DNA of 48,388 bases from CAYXRK01 sp964467615 (GTDB lineage Bacteria; Hydrogenedentota; Hydrogenedentia; Hydrogenedentales; GCA-2746185): positions 1-48,388 of the forward strand of contig CAYXRK010000011.1 in NCBI GenBank assembly GCA_964467615.1, given 5' to 3'. Below, piece after piece: positions 24,433 through 32,504 of the stretch. The position numbers and the translations under genes were made by a program. The stretch's first letter is position 1. Every line of letters begins with the position of its first letter. The notes beneath the pieces were generated by a model that made no database searches, was not told the origin of the DNA, and saw nothing but the letters and a program-made list of their open reading frames with translations.

Positions 24433-25407
24433 GTGATGGCGCGCGAGAACATACGGCGGTTTGTGGCGCGGCATTCGCCGTCGTTCATGTTGGCGGCGTT
24501 GTGCGTGGCGTTGGCGGCGTGGTCACCGGAATTTCGCCAAGCGAATAACGTGCAGCAGGTGGCAGTGCGGACCTGTGTCATCGCCGTGCTGGCAATCGGG
24601 CAGTTGCTGGTGATTCTGTCCGCGGGGATTGACCTTTCGGTGGGCAGCGTCGCCGCGCTCTCGGGCGTGGTCGCCGGCCTAGCGATGACGCGAGGGGAAT
24701 GGGGCGTCCTGCCGGGATGCGCGGCGGGGATGACCGTCGGCGTAGCGTGCGGCGCGTTGAACGGATTCTTGGTGACGGCGGGCCGCATCCCGCCGTTCAT
24801 CGTGACGCTCGGCATGATGATGTCCGCGCGCGGCGGAGCGCTATTGGTCTCAGGCGGCGAGCCAGTCTACGGCTTGCCGACGGCGTTCAAGTATCTCGGC
24901 GGCGCGCAGAAGATGGGCGAGATGAACACGTGGTGGATTCCCGTGCTCATCGTGTCGCTATTGGCGCTAACATTCATGGTCGTACTTAGCTTGACGCGCT
25001 ATGGTCGGGCGTTGTATGCGACCGGCGGCAATCTGACGGGCGCACGGCTGTCGGGGGTCAACGTCAATCTCGTGCGCGCGGCAGCGTACACGTTGAGCGG
25101 CGCGATGGCGGGGTTCGCCGGGTTGATGTTGGCGGCGTGGACCTCCATCGCCGCGCCATCGGCGGCGGAGACCTACGAACTCGAGGCGATCGCGGCGTGC
25201 GTCATCGGGGGAACGAGCCTGATGGGCGGCGAGGGCGGCGTGGCGGGGGCCATCGCGGGCGCGCTGATCATGAAGGTGTTGGAGAACATTTGTAACCTCA
25301 GCGGGATCGAGCGTGAATGGCAAATCGTGATCGTCGGCGCGTTGGTCGTCGCGCTGGTTTTCTACGATAATTTGCGTAAGCGGCGCGCGGGATTGCTGAA
25401 GGATTGA
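24433..25407 (+). CDS. Sugar-type ABC transporter permease (RbsC family), without partners
   Basis: A 324-residue inner-membrane protein with eight to ten hydrophobic helices. The family marks LSAGIDLSVGSVAALSGVVA and EAIAACVIGGTSLMGGEGGV are both present, as in ribose, xylose and autoinducer-2 permeases. Such permeases work as dimers with an ATPase (RbsA-like) and a periplasmic binding protein. Neither is encoded next to it, so it either uses partners elsewhere or has become an orphan. The start is GTG 24433 or ATG 24436. The substrate is probably a sugar or sugar-like molecule by family. Confidence 0.88.
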   Translation: MMARENIRRFVARHSPSFMLAALCVALAAWSPEFRQANNVQQVAVRTCVIAVLAIGQLLVILSAGIDLSVGSVAALSGVVAGLAMTRGEWGVLPGCAAGMTVGVACGALNGFLVTAGRIPPFIVTLGMMMSARGGALLVSGGEPVYGLPTAFKYLGGAQKMGEMNTWWIPVLIVSLLALTFMVVLSLTRYGRALYATGGNLTGARLSGVNVNLVRAAAYTLSGAMAGFAGLMLAAWTSIAAPSAAETYELEAIAACVIGGTSLMGGEGGVAGAIAGALIMKVLENICNLSGIEREWQIVIVGALVVALVFYDNLRKRRAGLLKD

Positions 25408-25449
25408 GCGCGATTTCCGGCTCGGCGGGAGCCTCGCCCTCCCCGCCGG

Positions 25450-26718
25450 TTAGTTGTTCGCCGTCGATGCGGTCTTTTCTATTGTGAATTCGTCGCGGAC
25501 GGTGCCGTCGAAGTCGTAGGCGCGGTAGACGAGACGGTCCGGGTCGGTGGTGATGTCGATGATTTGATACGTCGATACTTCCTCGAATGAGGTCGCGGCG
25601 AATTCACTATCGAGTTGCTCGTAGTATTTCGTCCCCGCGACGGTCATGACATAGACGGTCCCCTCGGCGGGGGACGCGGCGATGGCGCCGTTCTTCATCG
25701 GGTGGGTGCGGACGTAGGCGTGGTCATGGCCTTCGAACGCGATGTCGAGGTGGTATTCGTCGAACAGCGTCCCCCAATACTTACGCACCTCTGGATTGTC
25801 GCGGTGCTCCTTCAGCGAATACGCCGGGTGATGGTACAGCGCGAATTTCCACGTCGCGTTTGACGACGACAACCGCTCCTCGAGCCACTGCGCCTGGCCG
25901 TCGATGTGCGTATTCGAGTCGAGGACGACGAACAGCGCGTTGGAGTATTCGAAGGAGTAGGCGCGCTCCGCAGGAAACCCTGGTGGGCCGTTTTGTGGCA
26001 AGGTAAACAAGTCCAGGAACATCTGGGGCTCGTGGTGCTTGGCGTAGTCGTGGTTGCCAAGCGCGGGGGCTAGTGGCTGCTGATCAAAGACGCCCTTTCC
26101 GGCGCTGAAGAAATCGTCCCACTGATTGCGGTATCCACCGTTGTCCACGAGGTCGCCGGCAATAAGGTGGAAGGCAGCGTTCGGCGCGTGCTCGTAGGAA
26201 TTCCGAACAAGTTGCCCCCAATAGTCGAGGCCGACTTGCGGGTCGCCCCAATAGACGAAACTAAATTTCTGCGAGCTTGTCGGCGCGGTTGTGAACTCGG
26301 CCCAATCGCTCCATTTGTTCGCCGCCATACTGCCGACGCGGTATTCGTATTCGGTCCCCGGTTGCAACCCTGACAGGACCGCCGAGAACCTCGCGTTTCG
26401 AGGATCGTTCTTTACGAGGTCGTCCGCAATGGTAGACCGTTGCGCTTGGATTTGGGCCTGCGTCTCCGACCCGTTCGCGCGATACTCCACTACTCCGTCG
26501 GTGACCGCCATGCTCGCGCGCCACTGCACTGCGACAGACGTTTTTGGATCGCCTGAAATCGTGAGGCAGACTTGGTCCGGCGAATCCGCGGCCGGATACA
26601 AGGTAGCGTGCGGGACGAAGTTGTCGTAGATCCAATGGGCGACCGTTCCTTTGAACTGCTTATAGGCGACGAATAACACGACGACCGTGACGAACGTTAT
26701 TACGAGCTTCTTTTTCAT
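25450..26718 (-). CDS. Membrane-anchored purple-acid-phosphatase-like metallophosphoesterase
   Basis: A 422-residue protein with an N-terminal membrane helix (residues 4-19), then a fibronectin-like domain (about 48-145, QVCLTISGDPKTSVAVQWRA) typical of purple acid phosphatases. The calcineurin-like domain carries the metal motifs GDPQ (158-161), AGDLVDNGG (187-195), GNHD (221-224), ALYHHPA and EGHDHAYVR. It should hydrolyse phosphate esters in the periplasm or outside using a two-metal centre. The frame extends to 26940, but ATG 26718 starts the signal anchor. It is divergent from tpx. Confidence 0.86.
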   Translation of the reverse strand: MKKKLVITFVTVVVLFVAYKQFKGTVAHWIYDNFVPHATLYPAADSPDQVCLTISGDPKTSVAVQWRASMAVTDGVVEYRANGSETQAQIQAQRSTIADDLVKNDPRNARFSAVLSGLQPGTEYEYRVGSMAANKWSDWAEFTTAPTSSQKFSFVYWGDPQVGLDYWGQLVRNSYEHAPNAAFHLIAGDLVDNGGYRNQWDDFFSAGKGVFDQQPLAPALGNHDYAKHHEPQMFLDLFTLPQNGPPGFPAERAYSFEYSNALFVVLDSNTHIDGQAQWLEERLSSSNATWKFALYHHPAYSLKEHRDNPEVRKYWGTLFDEYHLDIAFEGHDHAYVRTHPMKNGAIAASPAEGTVYVMTVAGTKYYEQLDSEFAATSFEEVSTYQIIDITTDPDRLVYRAYDFDGTVRDEFTIEKTASTANN

Positions 26719-26951
26719 GGGGGCGAAATCAGCGGTTCCGTAGTGGTTTTTGCGACGATTTACAAGAGAAATTCGGGAGAACACACAAGCGTGGTGGGTC
26801 CGATAGTATAGCGTGGAGACAGAAGCATTTTGGAAGTTGCTGTGTCCTTGCATCGCCGCCGGAGGTGCCGTACCATTGCGAGCTTGGAATCGGGACGGGG
26901 CGTTATGCCCACCCGCAAAGCGGATGCAACAACGGGACAAAGGAATGGGCG
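26719..26951. other. Divergent intergenic region before tpx
   Basis: This region holds the promoters of the phosphatase and tpx. GATAGTATAG near 26800-26809 offers a -10 box in either direction (TAGTAT or TATACT), but no good -35 partner is visible. AAAGGA at 26939-26944 is the tpx ribosome site. No inverted repeat like an OxyR or PerR site was identified. Confidence 0.3.
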
Positions 26952-27458
26952 ATGGGCCGATCTGTCACATTGCGGGGCAACGCGTTGGCGTTGGAAGGAC
27001 CGGAACTCAAGGTGGGCGACGCCGCGCCGGACGCGACGTTGCGCAAGGATCTGGTGACGGACGCGACGCTGAGCGACGGCAAGGGGAAGGCGCGGATTTA
27101 CAGCGTCGTGCCTTCCGTTGATACGCCGGTTTGCGCGTTGCAGACGAAGCGCTTCAACGAAGAAGCCGCGAAACTTCCGAACGTGGACTTCTACACGATT
27201 AGTTGCGATCTGCCGATGGCCCAAGGCCGGTTCTGTGGCGCGGAGGGCATCGACAAGGAGCGCGTCAAAACGCTGAGTGACCACAAAGAGGTCGAATTCG
27301 GCAAGCGCTACGGCACGCTCATTCCGTCGTTGCGCGTGTTGTGCCGCGCGGTGTTTGTGGTCGGCGCGGACGACAAGCTCAAGTACGTCGAGTACGTGCC
27401 CGAAATCGCGTCACACCCGAACTACGACGCCGCGCTCGCCGCAGCCAAATCGCTCTAA
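26952..27458 (+). CDS. tpx: Thiol peroxidase Tpx
   Basis: A 168-residue atypical two-Cys peroxiredoxin that reduces hydrogen and lipid peroxides with thioredoxin. The peroxidatic Cys is C61 in DTPVC and the resolving Cys is C95 in GRFCGAEG, matching E. coli Tpx numbering exactly. GPELKVGDAAPD at residues about 15-26 and the C-terminal YEPEI-like segment (VEYVPEIASHPNYDAALAA) also fit. An additional Cys, C85, lies in TISCDLP where Ala is usual. ATG 26952 is chosen for AAAGGA seven bases upstream. The aquaporin gene follows after 18 bases, so they are probably one operon. Confidence 0.93.
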   Translation: MGRSVTLRGNALALEGPELKVGDAAPDATLRKDLVTDATLSDGKGKARIYSVVPSVDTPVCALQTKRFNEEAAKLPNVDFYTISCDLPMAQGRFCGAEGIDKERVKTLSDHKEVEFGKRYGTLIPSLRVLCRAVFVVGADDKLKYVEYVPEIASHPNYDAALAAAKSL

Positions 27459-27476
27459 CGATAGAAACCCGAATCA

Positions 27477-28175
27477 GTGAAGACGAGCATCCGCGCATAC
27501 GCAGCCGAGGCGCTTGGGACCTTTGCCCTCGTGTTTATCGGCACTTCCGTCGCGACCTTGCAGGGGTTCCTCGATATGGGCCCGACGGGTTGGCTCGGGA
27601 TTTCTTTCGCGTTCGGCGGCACGCTCATGGTGTTGGTGAACGTTATCGGCCCGATTTCGGGCTGTCACCTCAACCCAGCGGTTACGATTTCGATGGCGCT
27701 CGCCGGGCGAATGAAGGGATCAAGCGTCCCAGGGTACGTTATCGCGCAGATCATCGGGGCAGCCACCGCGAGCTTTGTGCTGTTGGCCCTGCTCAAGGGC
27801 CTGCCCGGATACTCCCTCGAAACACACGGCCTGGGCGCGAACGGCAATCCTAAGGAGTTGAGCGTCGGCGCGCTGCTTGGATTCGAAGCCGTGATGACGG
27901 CGTTATTTCTCTTCACGATTTTCTCCGCCACGCGTGACGATGCGCCTTCCGGCGGGGCACCATTCGCGATCGGCGGATTCCTGTTCGTGGCGCACTTGGT
28001 CGGTGCGCCTCTTGGCGATTCGTCTCTCAACCCCGCACGCAGTATCGGTCCGGCGCTGGTCGGGGCGATCTCCGGTCAATTCGGGTCGATGGGCGTGTTG
28101 TGGATATTCATCGCCGGCCCGTTAGCTGGAGGCGTGGCCGGCTGGTTGCTGTACAAGTTCATCTACGAGGACTGA
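27477..28175 (+). CDS. aqpZ: Aquaporin, AqpZ-like water channel
   Basis: A 232-residue MIP-family channel with six helices and two half-helices bearing the NPA boxes HLNPAVT and SLNPARS. By alignment with AqpZ, the selectivity filter keeps the Phe (in FAFGG), the His (VAHLVG) and the Arg (NPARS), with Ser in the fourth position. That narrow filter points to water, and possibly hydrogen peroxide, rather than glycerol. It sits in the inner membrane as a tetramer. The start is GTG 27477. It lies between tpx and ferritin genes with gaps of 18 and 39 bases, which suggests a peroxide-stress operon. Confidence 0.9.
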   Translation: MKTSIRAYAAEALGTFALVFIGTSVATLQGFLDMGPTGWLGISFAFGGTLMVLVNVIGPISGCHLNPAVTISMALAGRMKGSSVPGYVIAQIIGAATASFVLLALLKGLPGYSLETHGLGANGNPKELSVGALLGFEAVMTALFLFTIFSATRDDAPSGGAPFAIGGFLFVAHLVGAPLGDSSLNPARSIGPALVGAISGQFGSMGVLWIFIAGPLAGGVAGWLLYKFIYED

Positions 28176-28214
28176 ACTAAATTGCGCCAATGGAGCGGAT
28201 GGAGCGAAAGTTAA

Positions 28215-28736
28215 ATGCTTTCAAAAGTGATCGAAGACAAATTGAACGAGCAGTTGGGACACGAGTTGTACTCGGCGTACCTTTACTATTCGATGTCCGC
28301 GTACTTCGAGTCCGTTAACCTCGATGGGTTCGCAAACTGGATGAAAATCCAGGCTCAAGAAGAACTGACACACGTCGATAAGATATTCGGCTATGTGAAC
28401 AACCGAGGAGGGCGAGTGCGTTTGACCGCGGTCGCCGCGCCCACGGTCGAGTGGGCGTCCCCGGTGGCGGCAATGCAGGACTCCTACAAACACGAGTGCT
28501 TCATCTCGGGAACGATCAACGCATGCGTGTCATTGGCGCTGTCCACGAGCGATCACTCGACCAACGCCTTTTTGCAGTGGTTCGTGGCCGAGCAAGTCGA
28601 GGAGGAGAAGGCGGCGGACGAGGTACTTCAAAAACTCAAACTAATTGGAGACAACGGCAGCGGCATGTTTCTGCTGGACAATGAATTGAGTAAGCGCACG
28701 CTCGCGGGGCCGTCCGCCGGAGGCCAGGCAAACTAA
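28215..28736 (+). CDS. ftnA: Non-haem ferritin FtnA
   Basis: A 173-residue iron-storage protein forming a 24-subunit shell. All ferroxidase ligands of E. coli FtnA are present at the same numbers: E17, E50, H53, E94, Q127 and E130, with Y24 nearby. There is no haem-binding Met pattern of bacterioferritin. It oxidises ferrous iron with oxygen or peroxide and stores it as ferric mineral, removing Fenton reactants. It follows aquaporin and thiol peroxidase on the same strand, a coherent peroxide/iron set. TGGAGCG about ten bases upstream serves as ribosome site. Confidence 0.95.
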   Translation: MLSKVIEDKLNEQLGHELYSAYLYYSMSAYFESVNLDGFANWMKIQAQEELTHVDKIFGYVNNRGGRVRLTAVAAPTVEWASPVAAMQDSYKHECFISGTINACVSLALSTSDHSTNAFLQWFVAEQVEEEKAADEVLQKLKLIGDNGSGMFLLDNELSKRTLAGPSAGGQAN

Positions 28737-28760
28737 CCCGCCTCTCGCCCGGAAATCGTA

Positions 28761-28789
28761 TTGACAACACGGTGTGAGGGCAGTACGAT
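28761..28789 (+). promoter_or_regulatory. Sigma-70-type promoter of the pseudopilin operon
   Basis: A perfect TTGACA (28761-28766), a 17-base spacer and TACGAT (28784-28789) form a good housekeeping promoter. RNA would start near 28796, about 65 bases before the GspI-like ATG. A 22-codon frame starting at 28788 in this leader looks fortuitous. Confidence 0.55.
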
Positions 28790-28860
28790 GAGCGGTGCAT
28801 ATTCCCCGCTGGTGAACGAGGCGCAGTTCGATATTTTCGCGGAGAGGGAGAATCGGAGGG

Positions 28861-29376
28861 ATGAGGGTCCTTGATACGACGATGATCGCGTCAGGCCGCT
28901 TCCGAGATCGCGGCGGGTTCACACTCCTGGAAGTGTTGACCGCGCTCGTGGTGGCTGGCGTCGCGACAACCCTCTTCATTCAACTGTACGTGGCAAGTGT
29001 GGATTTGGCCAAGAACAATAGGGCCGAGCGCGTCGCGCTCCAACTTGCCCGTGAATTCGTGAACGAAATTGTCGCGGTGCCCCAACGAGTCGACTGGTCC
29101 AAAATTGAGGGACCGACCGAAGGCCTTGTCGACTTGGGACTCATGCATTTTGCTGAGATGCCCTCCACGAAACCCCTCGAGAGGCGAGCAGGCGAGCACA
29201 CAAAAGACTTCTACGAAGGCTTCACTGTTGAAGCGTCGGGCCGCATTCCGGACGAGAACGCGCAGTTCGTCGAACTTGTCGTGCGCGTGGGCTGGCAAGG
29301 AAAACGGAAAATGGACTACGTGGCGTTGACTTCCGCACTTCCACGTTCCGCCGCGAAGGGGGTAGGACGACCGTGA
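28861..29376 (+). CDS. gspI: Type II secretion minor pseudopilin, GspI-like
   Basis: A 171-residue prepilin. The cleavage site is G19-F20, followed by FTLLEVLTALVVAG with E24 at mature position +5 and a hydrophobic helix. The globular part holds DFYEGFTVEASGR and the beta strand VELVVRVGWQGK, as in GspI/GspV. The long 19-residue leader has an inner Met at residue 8. With GspJ and GspK it would cap the secretion pseudopilus in the periplasm. It is first in a four-gene unit; its stop overlaps the GTG of the next gene (GTGA). The major pseudopilin G, secretin D and ATPase E are not in this window. Confidence 0.72.
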   Translation: MRVLDTTMIASGRFRDRGGFTLLEVLTALVVAGVATTLFIQLYVASVDLAKNNRAERVALQLAREFVNEIVAVPQRVDWSKIEGPTEGLVDLGLMHFAEMPSTKPLERRAGEHTKDFYEGFTVEASGRIPDENAQFVELVVRVGWQGKRKMDYVALTSALPRSAAKGVGRP

Positions 29377-30023
29377 ATCGGCGCCGCGCGATAGTTCCGG
29401 GATTCAGCCTCCTCGAATTGTTGGTCGCCATCGTCGTCCTTGGAACGGTGACGACCATCGGAACACGCGCTTTTTTTGGTTTGACGTCGGCGTGGCAAGA
29501 CACCAGGAAATTGGCCGCCCTCGACCACGTCGCCGACGTGATCTTCGCCAGCCTGCGTCGAGACCTTGATAGCGCGATCACTTCGGACCTGACCGGGCTG
29601 AAGTTTCGCGGCTACTACGAGAACAGGCCGGAGGACCAACGGTATTGGGACCAGGAACTGGCGGCGGACCGCATCATCGTCCCCGTCGAAACGCCGGCCG
29701 GCCCGGCGGGAGGCGTCCAGCCGCGCATGGTCATGTACGCCATTGACCCCGCCGCGGACGCGCTCATACGCTTTCAAGGCCCGCTATCCGCCGATGGTGC
29801 GCCCAACGATGTGAGAGAATCCGTCGTCCGGGGAACGCGGGTCTTGAGGTTTCGCGCGGAATATTTGGACAGCAGCGGGCAATGGCTGCGCGAATGGCTA
29901 GATCGGCAGTGGATCGATGGGAACATGCCCCGTGCTCTCCGGGTAAGCATCACTCTGGCGGACGAGTCGCGGCGCGAAATACAGGTGGCGCGTAAAGAGG
30001 TTTTCGCCTTGCGCGTTAGGTAA
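29373..30023 (+). CDS. gspJ: Type II secretion minor pseudopilin, GspJ-like
   Basis: A 216-residue prepilin starting at GTG 29373 and overlapping the upstream gene by four bases. Cleavage is after G10, giving FSLLELLVAIVVLG with E15 at +5. The rest is a larger beta-rich domain with ADRIIVPVE, VLRFRAEYLDSSGQWLREW and LRVSITLADES, typical of GspJ. It would join GspI and GspK in the pseudopilus tip complex. It ends seven bases before the gspK-like gene. Confidence 0.77.
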   Translation: MNRRRAIVPGFSLLELLVAIVVLGTVTTIGTRAFFGLTSAWQDTRKLAALDHVADVIFASLRRDLDSAITSDLTGLKFRGYYENRPEDQRYWDQELAADRIIVPVETPAGPAGGVQPRMVMYAIDPAADALIRFQGPLSADGAPNDVRESVVRGTRVLRFRAEYLDSSGQWLREWLDRQWIDGNMPRALRVSITLADESRREIQVARKEVFALRVR

Positions 30024-30030
30024 ACGGACG

Positions 30031-31071
30031 ATGCCAAGACTCGACAACCACCGTCAACCCAGGAACCGAGGCGCTGCCTTACTCACCGCGCTCGGAATAC
30101 TCGTCCTGTTCGTGATGCTCGGATCGGCCTACGTCCAATACATGGCGATCGAGAAGGACGAAGCAGACTATGAAATACGGAAGGCGCGCGCGCGCATGCT
30201 CGCCGAGGGTGGGCTCAATGCTGGAATCGGCGAAATACAGGCTGCGATAGCCCGCGGTGAAACGCCTGCGGAGCGATACGAGTTTCGCTTGCCGATATAT
30301 GTGTACCGCGGACAGGGGACCGAAGTCTTTCCGCAGACCGTCGAGGTCGTGGTCCGTGATGAAAACGCACGGATCAACCTCAATCACGCGCCGTTAAGCG
30401 TTCTCACGAGCGTGGGGTTCGACCCCTCCCAAGCGCGCGCGCTGATCGCGTCGTTGCCGGGTAACGGCAAGACCGGCGCTTGGTTGACCTCGCTCGACGA
30501 ACTACGGACCCGCCACATCCTCTCCCTCGAAGAATTCGGAACGATGGATAAGGGATTGTTCACGGTATATTCGGCTGCGGATCAAGCGGACCCTAGGGCG
30601 TTCCTAAACGTTAACACGATGCCCCCTGCCGGCCTCGCCGCGGTATTCGGCGTCTCGCGTGATGAAGCCGCGGAGCTCGCCCAGAAACGACCGTTTTCCG
30701 ATTGGCGCGACGTAGCGGCGAAATCGGGCCGCGATCCTTCCACCTATAACATCAAACCGTCCGTGGAAGGCGGCGACGTTATGCCGGATGCGTTGACGTT
30801 CACGTCACGCACATACCACGTGACCTGCACCGCGTTCGTACAAAGCGAAAGCGCCCGGAGGCAGGACGCGCGATACCCGGTGGACGCCGTAATCGTATTT
30901 CTCGATAATGGAGACTATGAAGTCCGTCATTGGATTTCAGGGATTGGGAACACGTCAGAAACAAACGGCCCGGCACCTGAGGCAACGGTAGAAACGAGCG
31001 GAGTGGTGGAAACCTCTCCGATCGCGTCTCCCGATGCCCAATCGGACGGCACAACCGACGCGGCGAAGTAA
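30031..31071 (+). CDS. gspK: Type II secretion minor pseudopilin, GspK-like
   Basis: A 346-residue prepilin-like protein. Its N-terminus has G14 followed by AALLTALGILVLFVML, with no Glu at +5, which is normal for GspK. The large domain carries RINLNHAPLSVLTSVGF and FLNVNTMPPAGLAAVFGV, two helix-hairpin (SAM-like) repeats typical of GspK, and a final beta part. Residues about 315-346 are a low-complexity Pro/Thr/Ala tail. GspK sits at the tip of the pseudopilus and starts its assembly. The GspF-like gene begins 34 bases after the stop. Confidence 0.8.
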   Translation: MPRLDNHRQPRNRGAALLTALGILVLFVMLGSAYVQYMAIEKDEADYEIRKARARMLAEGGLNAGIGEIQAAIARGETPAERYEFRLPIYVYRGQGTEVFPQTVEVVVRDENARINLNHAPLSVLTSVGFDPSQARALIASLPGNGKTGAWLTSLDELRTRHILSLEEFGTMDKGLFTVYSAADQADPRAFLNVNTMPPAGLAAVFGVSRDEAAELAQKRPFSDWRDVAAKSGRDPSTYNIKPSVEGGDVMPDALTFTSRTYHVTCTAFVQSESARRQDARYPVDAVIVFLDNGDYEVRHWISGIGNTSETNGPAPEATVETSGVVETSPIASPDAQSDGTTDAAK

Positions 31072-31105
31072 CGCTGCGCGAATAAAAAGCGGAGGAAGGC
31101 GGCTG

Positions 31106-32449
31106 ATGGCACCCGAAGCCCCAGAGAGCAGTGGAGGGCGGTCGAAGACTTCGACGAAGTCTACGGCCAAGAAGGCGGTCGCGCGCAAGAAGAGCGCGAC
31201 CGCGGAAAAAGCGGCGACGATGATCGACGAGGTCCGCGCGGCGCGCGAGGCGGCATACGAGCCGATCTCTGTCGAGCCCGCGGCCGCGTCGACCGTAGCC
31301 GCAAAAGCAAAGCCCGCCGTCCGTGAGCGCGCCGCGTTGGAATCGACGACGACGGTGCAGACCGCCGTGGCGGCGAGGACGACCCACGGTGTGCGGCAAC
31401 ACGACATCAGCGGCTTCCTTCGCCAGCTCATCATGCTGCTCGAAGCGGGCACGCCGATGTTGAAATCGCTCAAGACGCTCGAGACTCGGGGCGAGCATGG
31501 TGGAATACGGAACCTGGTGAACGGAATCCGAGAATACGTCGAGCACGGCAATCCGCTGTGGCAGGCCTTCGCCCGCGAGAGCAAATACTTTACGCAAGTC
31601 GAAGTCAACTTGATCAAAGCTGCTGAAGCGAGCGGGACCCTGACGATAGTGCTCGAGCGCATCACGACGAACCGCGAGCAGCGGGAGATGATGGTCAAGC
31701 GCGTTCGGGCGGCCCTTCTGTACCCGGTCATATTGGTAATCGTGTGCCTGGCCGTGCTGGTCGTCATCGCGAAGATTATCTTGCCGTCCTTCGAGGAAAT
31801 CTTTAAGTCCTTCGACATTCCCATCACAGGTTTCGCTGCGATCGTAACGGGTGTGCTCGCATTTATAGGCAACTACTGGTGGGGGTTCGCGGTCCTCGCC
31901 GTCGGATTGTGGGCGGCCTATCGTTTCTGGTGGGTCCGCGATCCGGTGCGGCGAGTCATTAGCGACCGCCTGAAGCTACGTATTCCGCTCTTCGGCCGCA
32001 TGTTGAGGGACACGGCGATTGTCGACTTTATGCGCACGCTCGGATTGATGCTGCGCAGCGGCCTCTCGATGATGGTGACGCTAGACCTGTGCCGTAACGC
32101 CGTGCGCAACAGGGCGTACATCGGCCCCATCCAAGAAATGCGGTCGTCCGTCGAGCGCGGGGAAGGCCTCGAAGGACCGATGCGCCGCGCGGAAAGGCAC
32201 CGTCTCTTGCCCGGCGTCGTTGTGGATATGCTTCTGACGGGCGAGGACACGGGTACACTGGACGAGATGGCCGAGCGAATAGCAGATCGATACGAAGAGG
32301 AAGTGAAGATAGCCGTCCTTGCGATCTCGGAGACTATTCAGCCCGTGTTGACCGTGATGATGGGGGCCGTAGTAGCGGCCATCGCGTTTTCGTTCTTCGG
32401 TCCGCTCATCCAAATGATCGAGAAAATCTCATCAGGCGTAGGCGTCTAA
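31106..32449 (+). CDS. gspF: Type II secretion inner-membrane protein GspF with long Ala/Lys-rich N-terminus
   Basis: A 447-residue platform protein. The T2SSF domain occurs twice (about 115-235 and 320-440), each followed by a hydrophobic pair (LLYPVILVIVCLAVLVVIAK; ISETIQPVLTVMMGAVVAAI). The first domain shows LIMLLEAGTPMLKSLKTLE, the second MRTLGLMLRSGLSMMVTLDL. The first 110 residues are a disordered, Ala/Lys/Thr-rich extension (KTSTKSTAKKAVARKK) not usual in GspF. I chose ATG 31106 for the GGAGGA region upstream; the frame is open from 31034 inside gspK. The protein links the cytoplasmic ATPase to pseudopilus assembly. Confidence 0.85.
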   Translation: MAPEAPESSGGRSKTSTKSTAKKAVARKKSATAEKAATMIDEVRAAREAAYEPISVEPAAASTVAAKAKPAVRERAALESTTTVQTAVAARTTHGVRQHDISGFLRQLIMLLEAGTPMLKSLKTLETRGEHGGIRNLVNGIREYVEHGNPLWQAFARESKYFTQVEVNLIKAAEASGTLTIVLERITTNREQREMMVKRVRAALLYPVILVIVCLAVLVVIAKIILPSFEEIFKSFDIPITGFAAIVTGVLAFIGNYWWGFAVLAVGLWAAYRFWWVRDPVRRVISDRLKLRIPLFGRMLRDTAIVDFMRTLGLMLRSGLSMMVTLDLCRNAVRNRAYIGPIQEMRSSVERGEGLEGPMRRAERHRLLPGVVVDMLLTGEDTGTLDEMAERIADRYEEEVKIAVLAISETIQPVLTVMMGAVVAAIAFSFFGPLIQMIEKISSGVGV

Positions 32450-32472
32450 CGTCTTACCCGATTGTCCTGCCT

Positions 32473-32504
32473 ATGACGTCCCGCACCCGCGGCGAGGGCG
32501 TCAT
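32473..32504. terminator. Possible bidirectional hairpin between convergent genes
   Basis: ATGACG-T-CCC (32473-32482) pairs with GGG-CGTCAT (32496-32504) around a GC-rich loop, with one bulged T. TTTGTCTT follows on the + strand. It lies just after gspF and overlaps the stop codon of the convergent gene. It is a weak terminator candidate. Confidence 0.35.

Noticed and set aside
28788..28856. 22-codon leader peptide before the GspI-like gene
   Set aside because: It starts inside the -10 box of the proposed promoter, upstream of the likely RNA start, so it would not be transcribed.
28861..31071. Pseudopilin genes as type IV pilus genes
   Set aside because: The I-J-K order, the GspK-like helix-hairpin domain without Glu5 and the adjoining GspF fit type II secretion better, although fimbrial-type relatives cannot be fully excluded.
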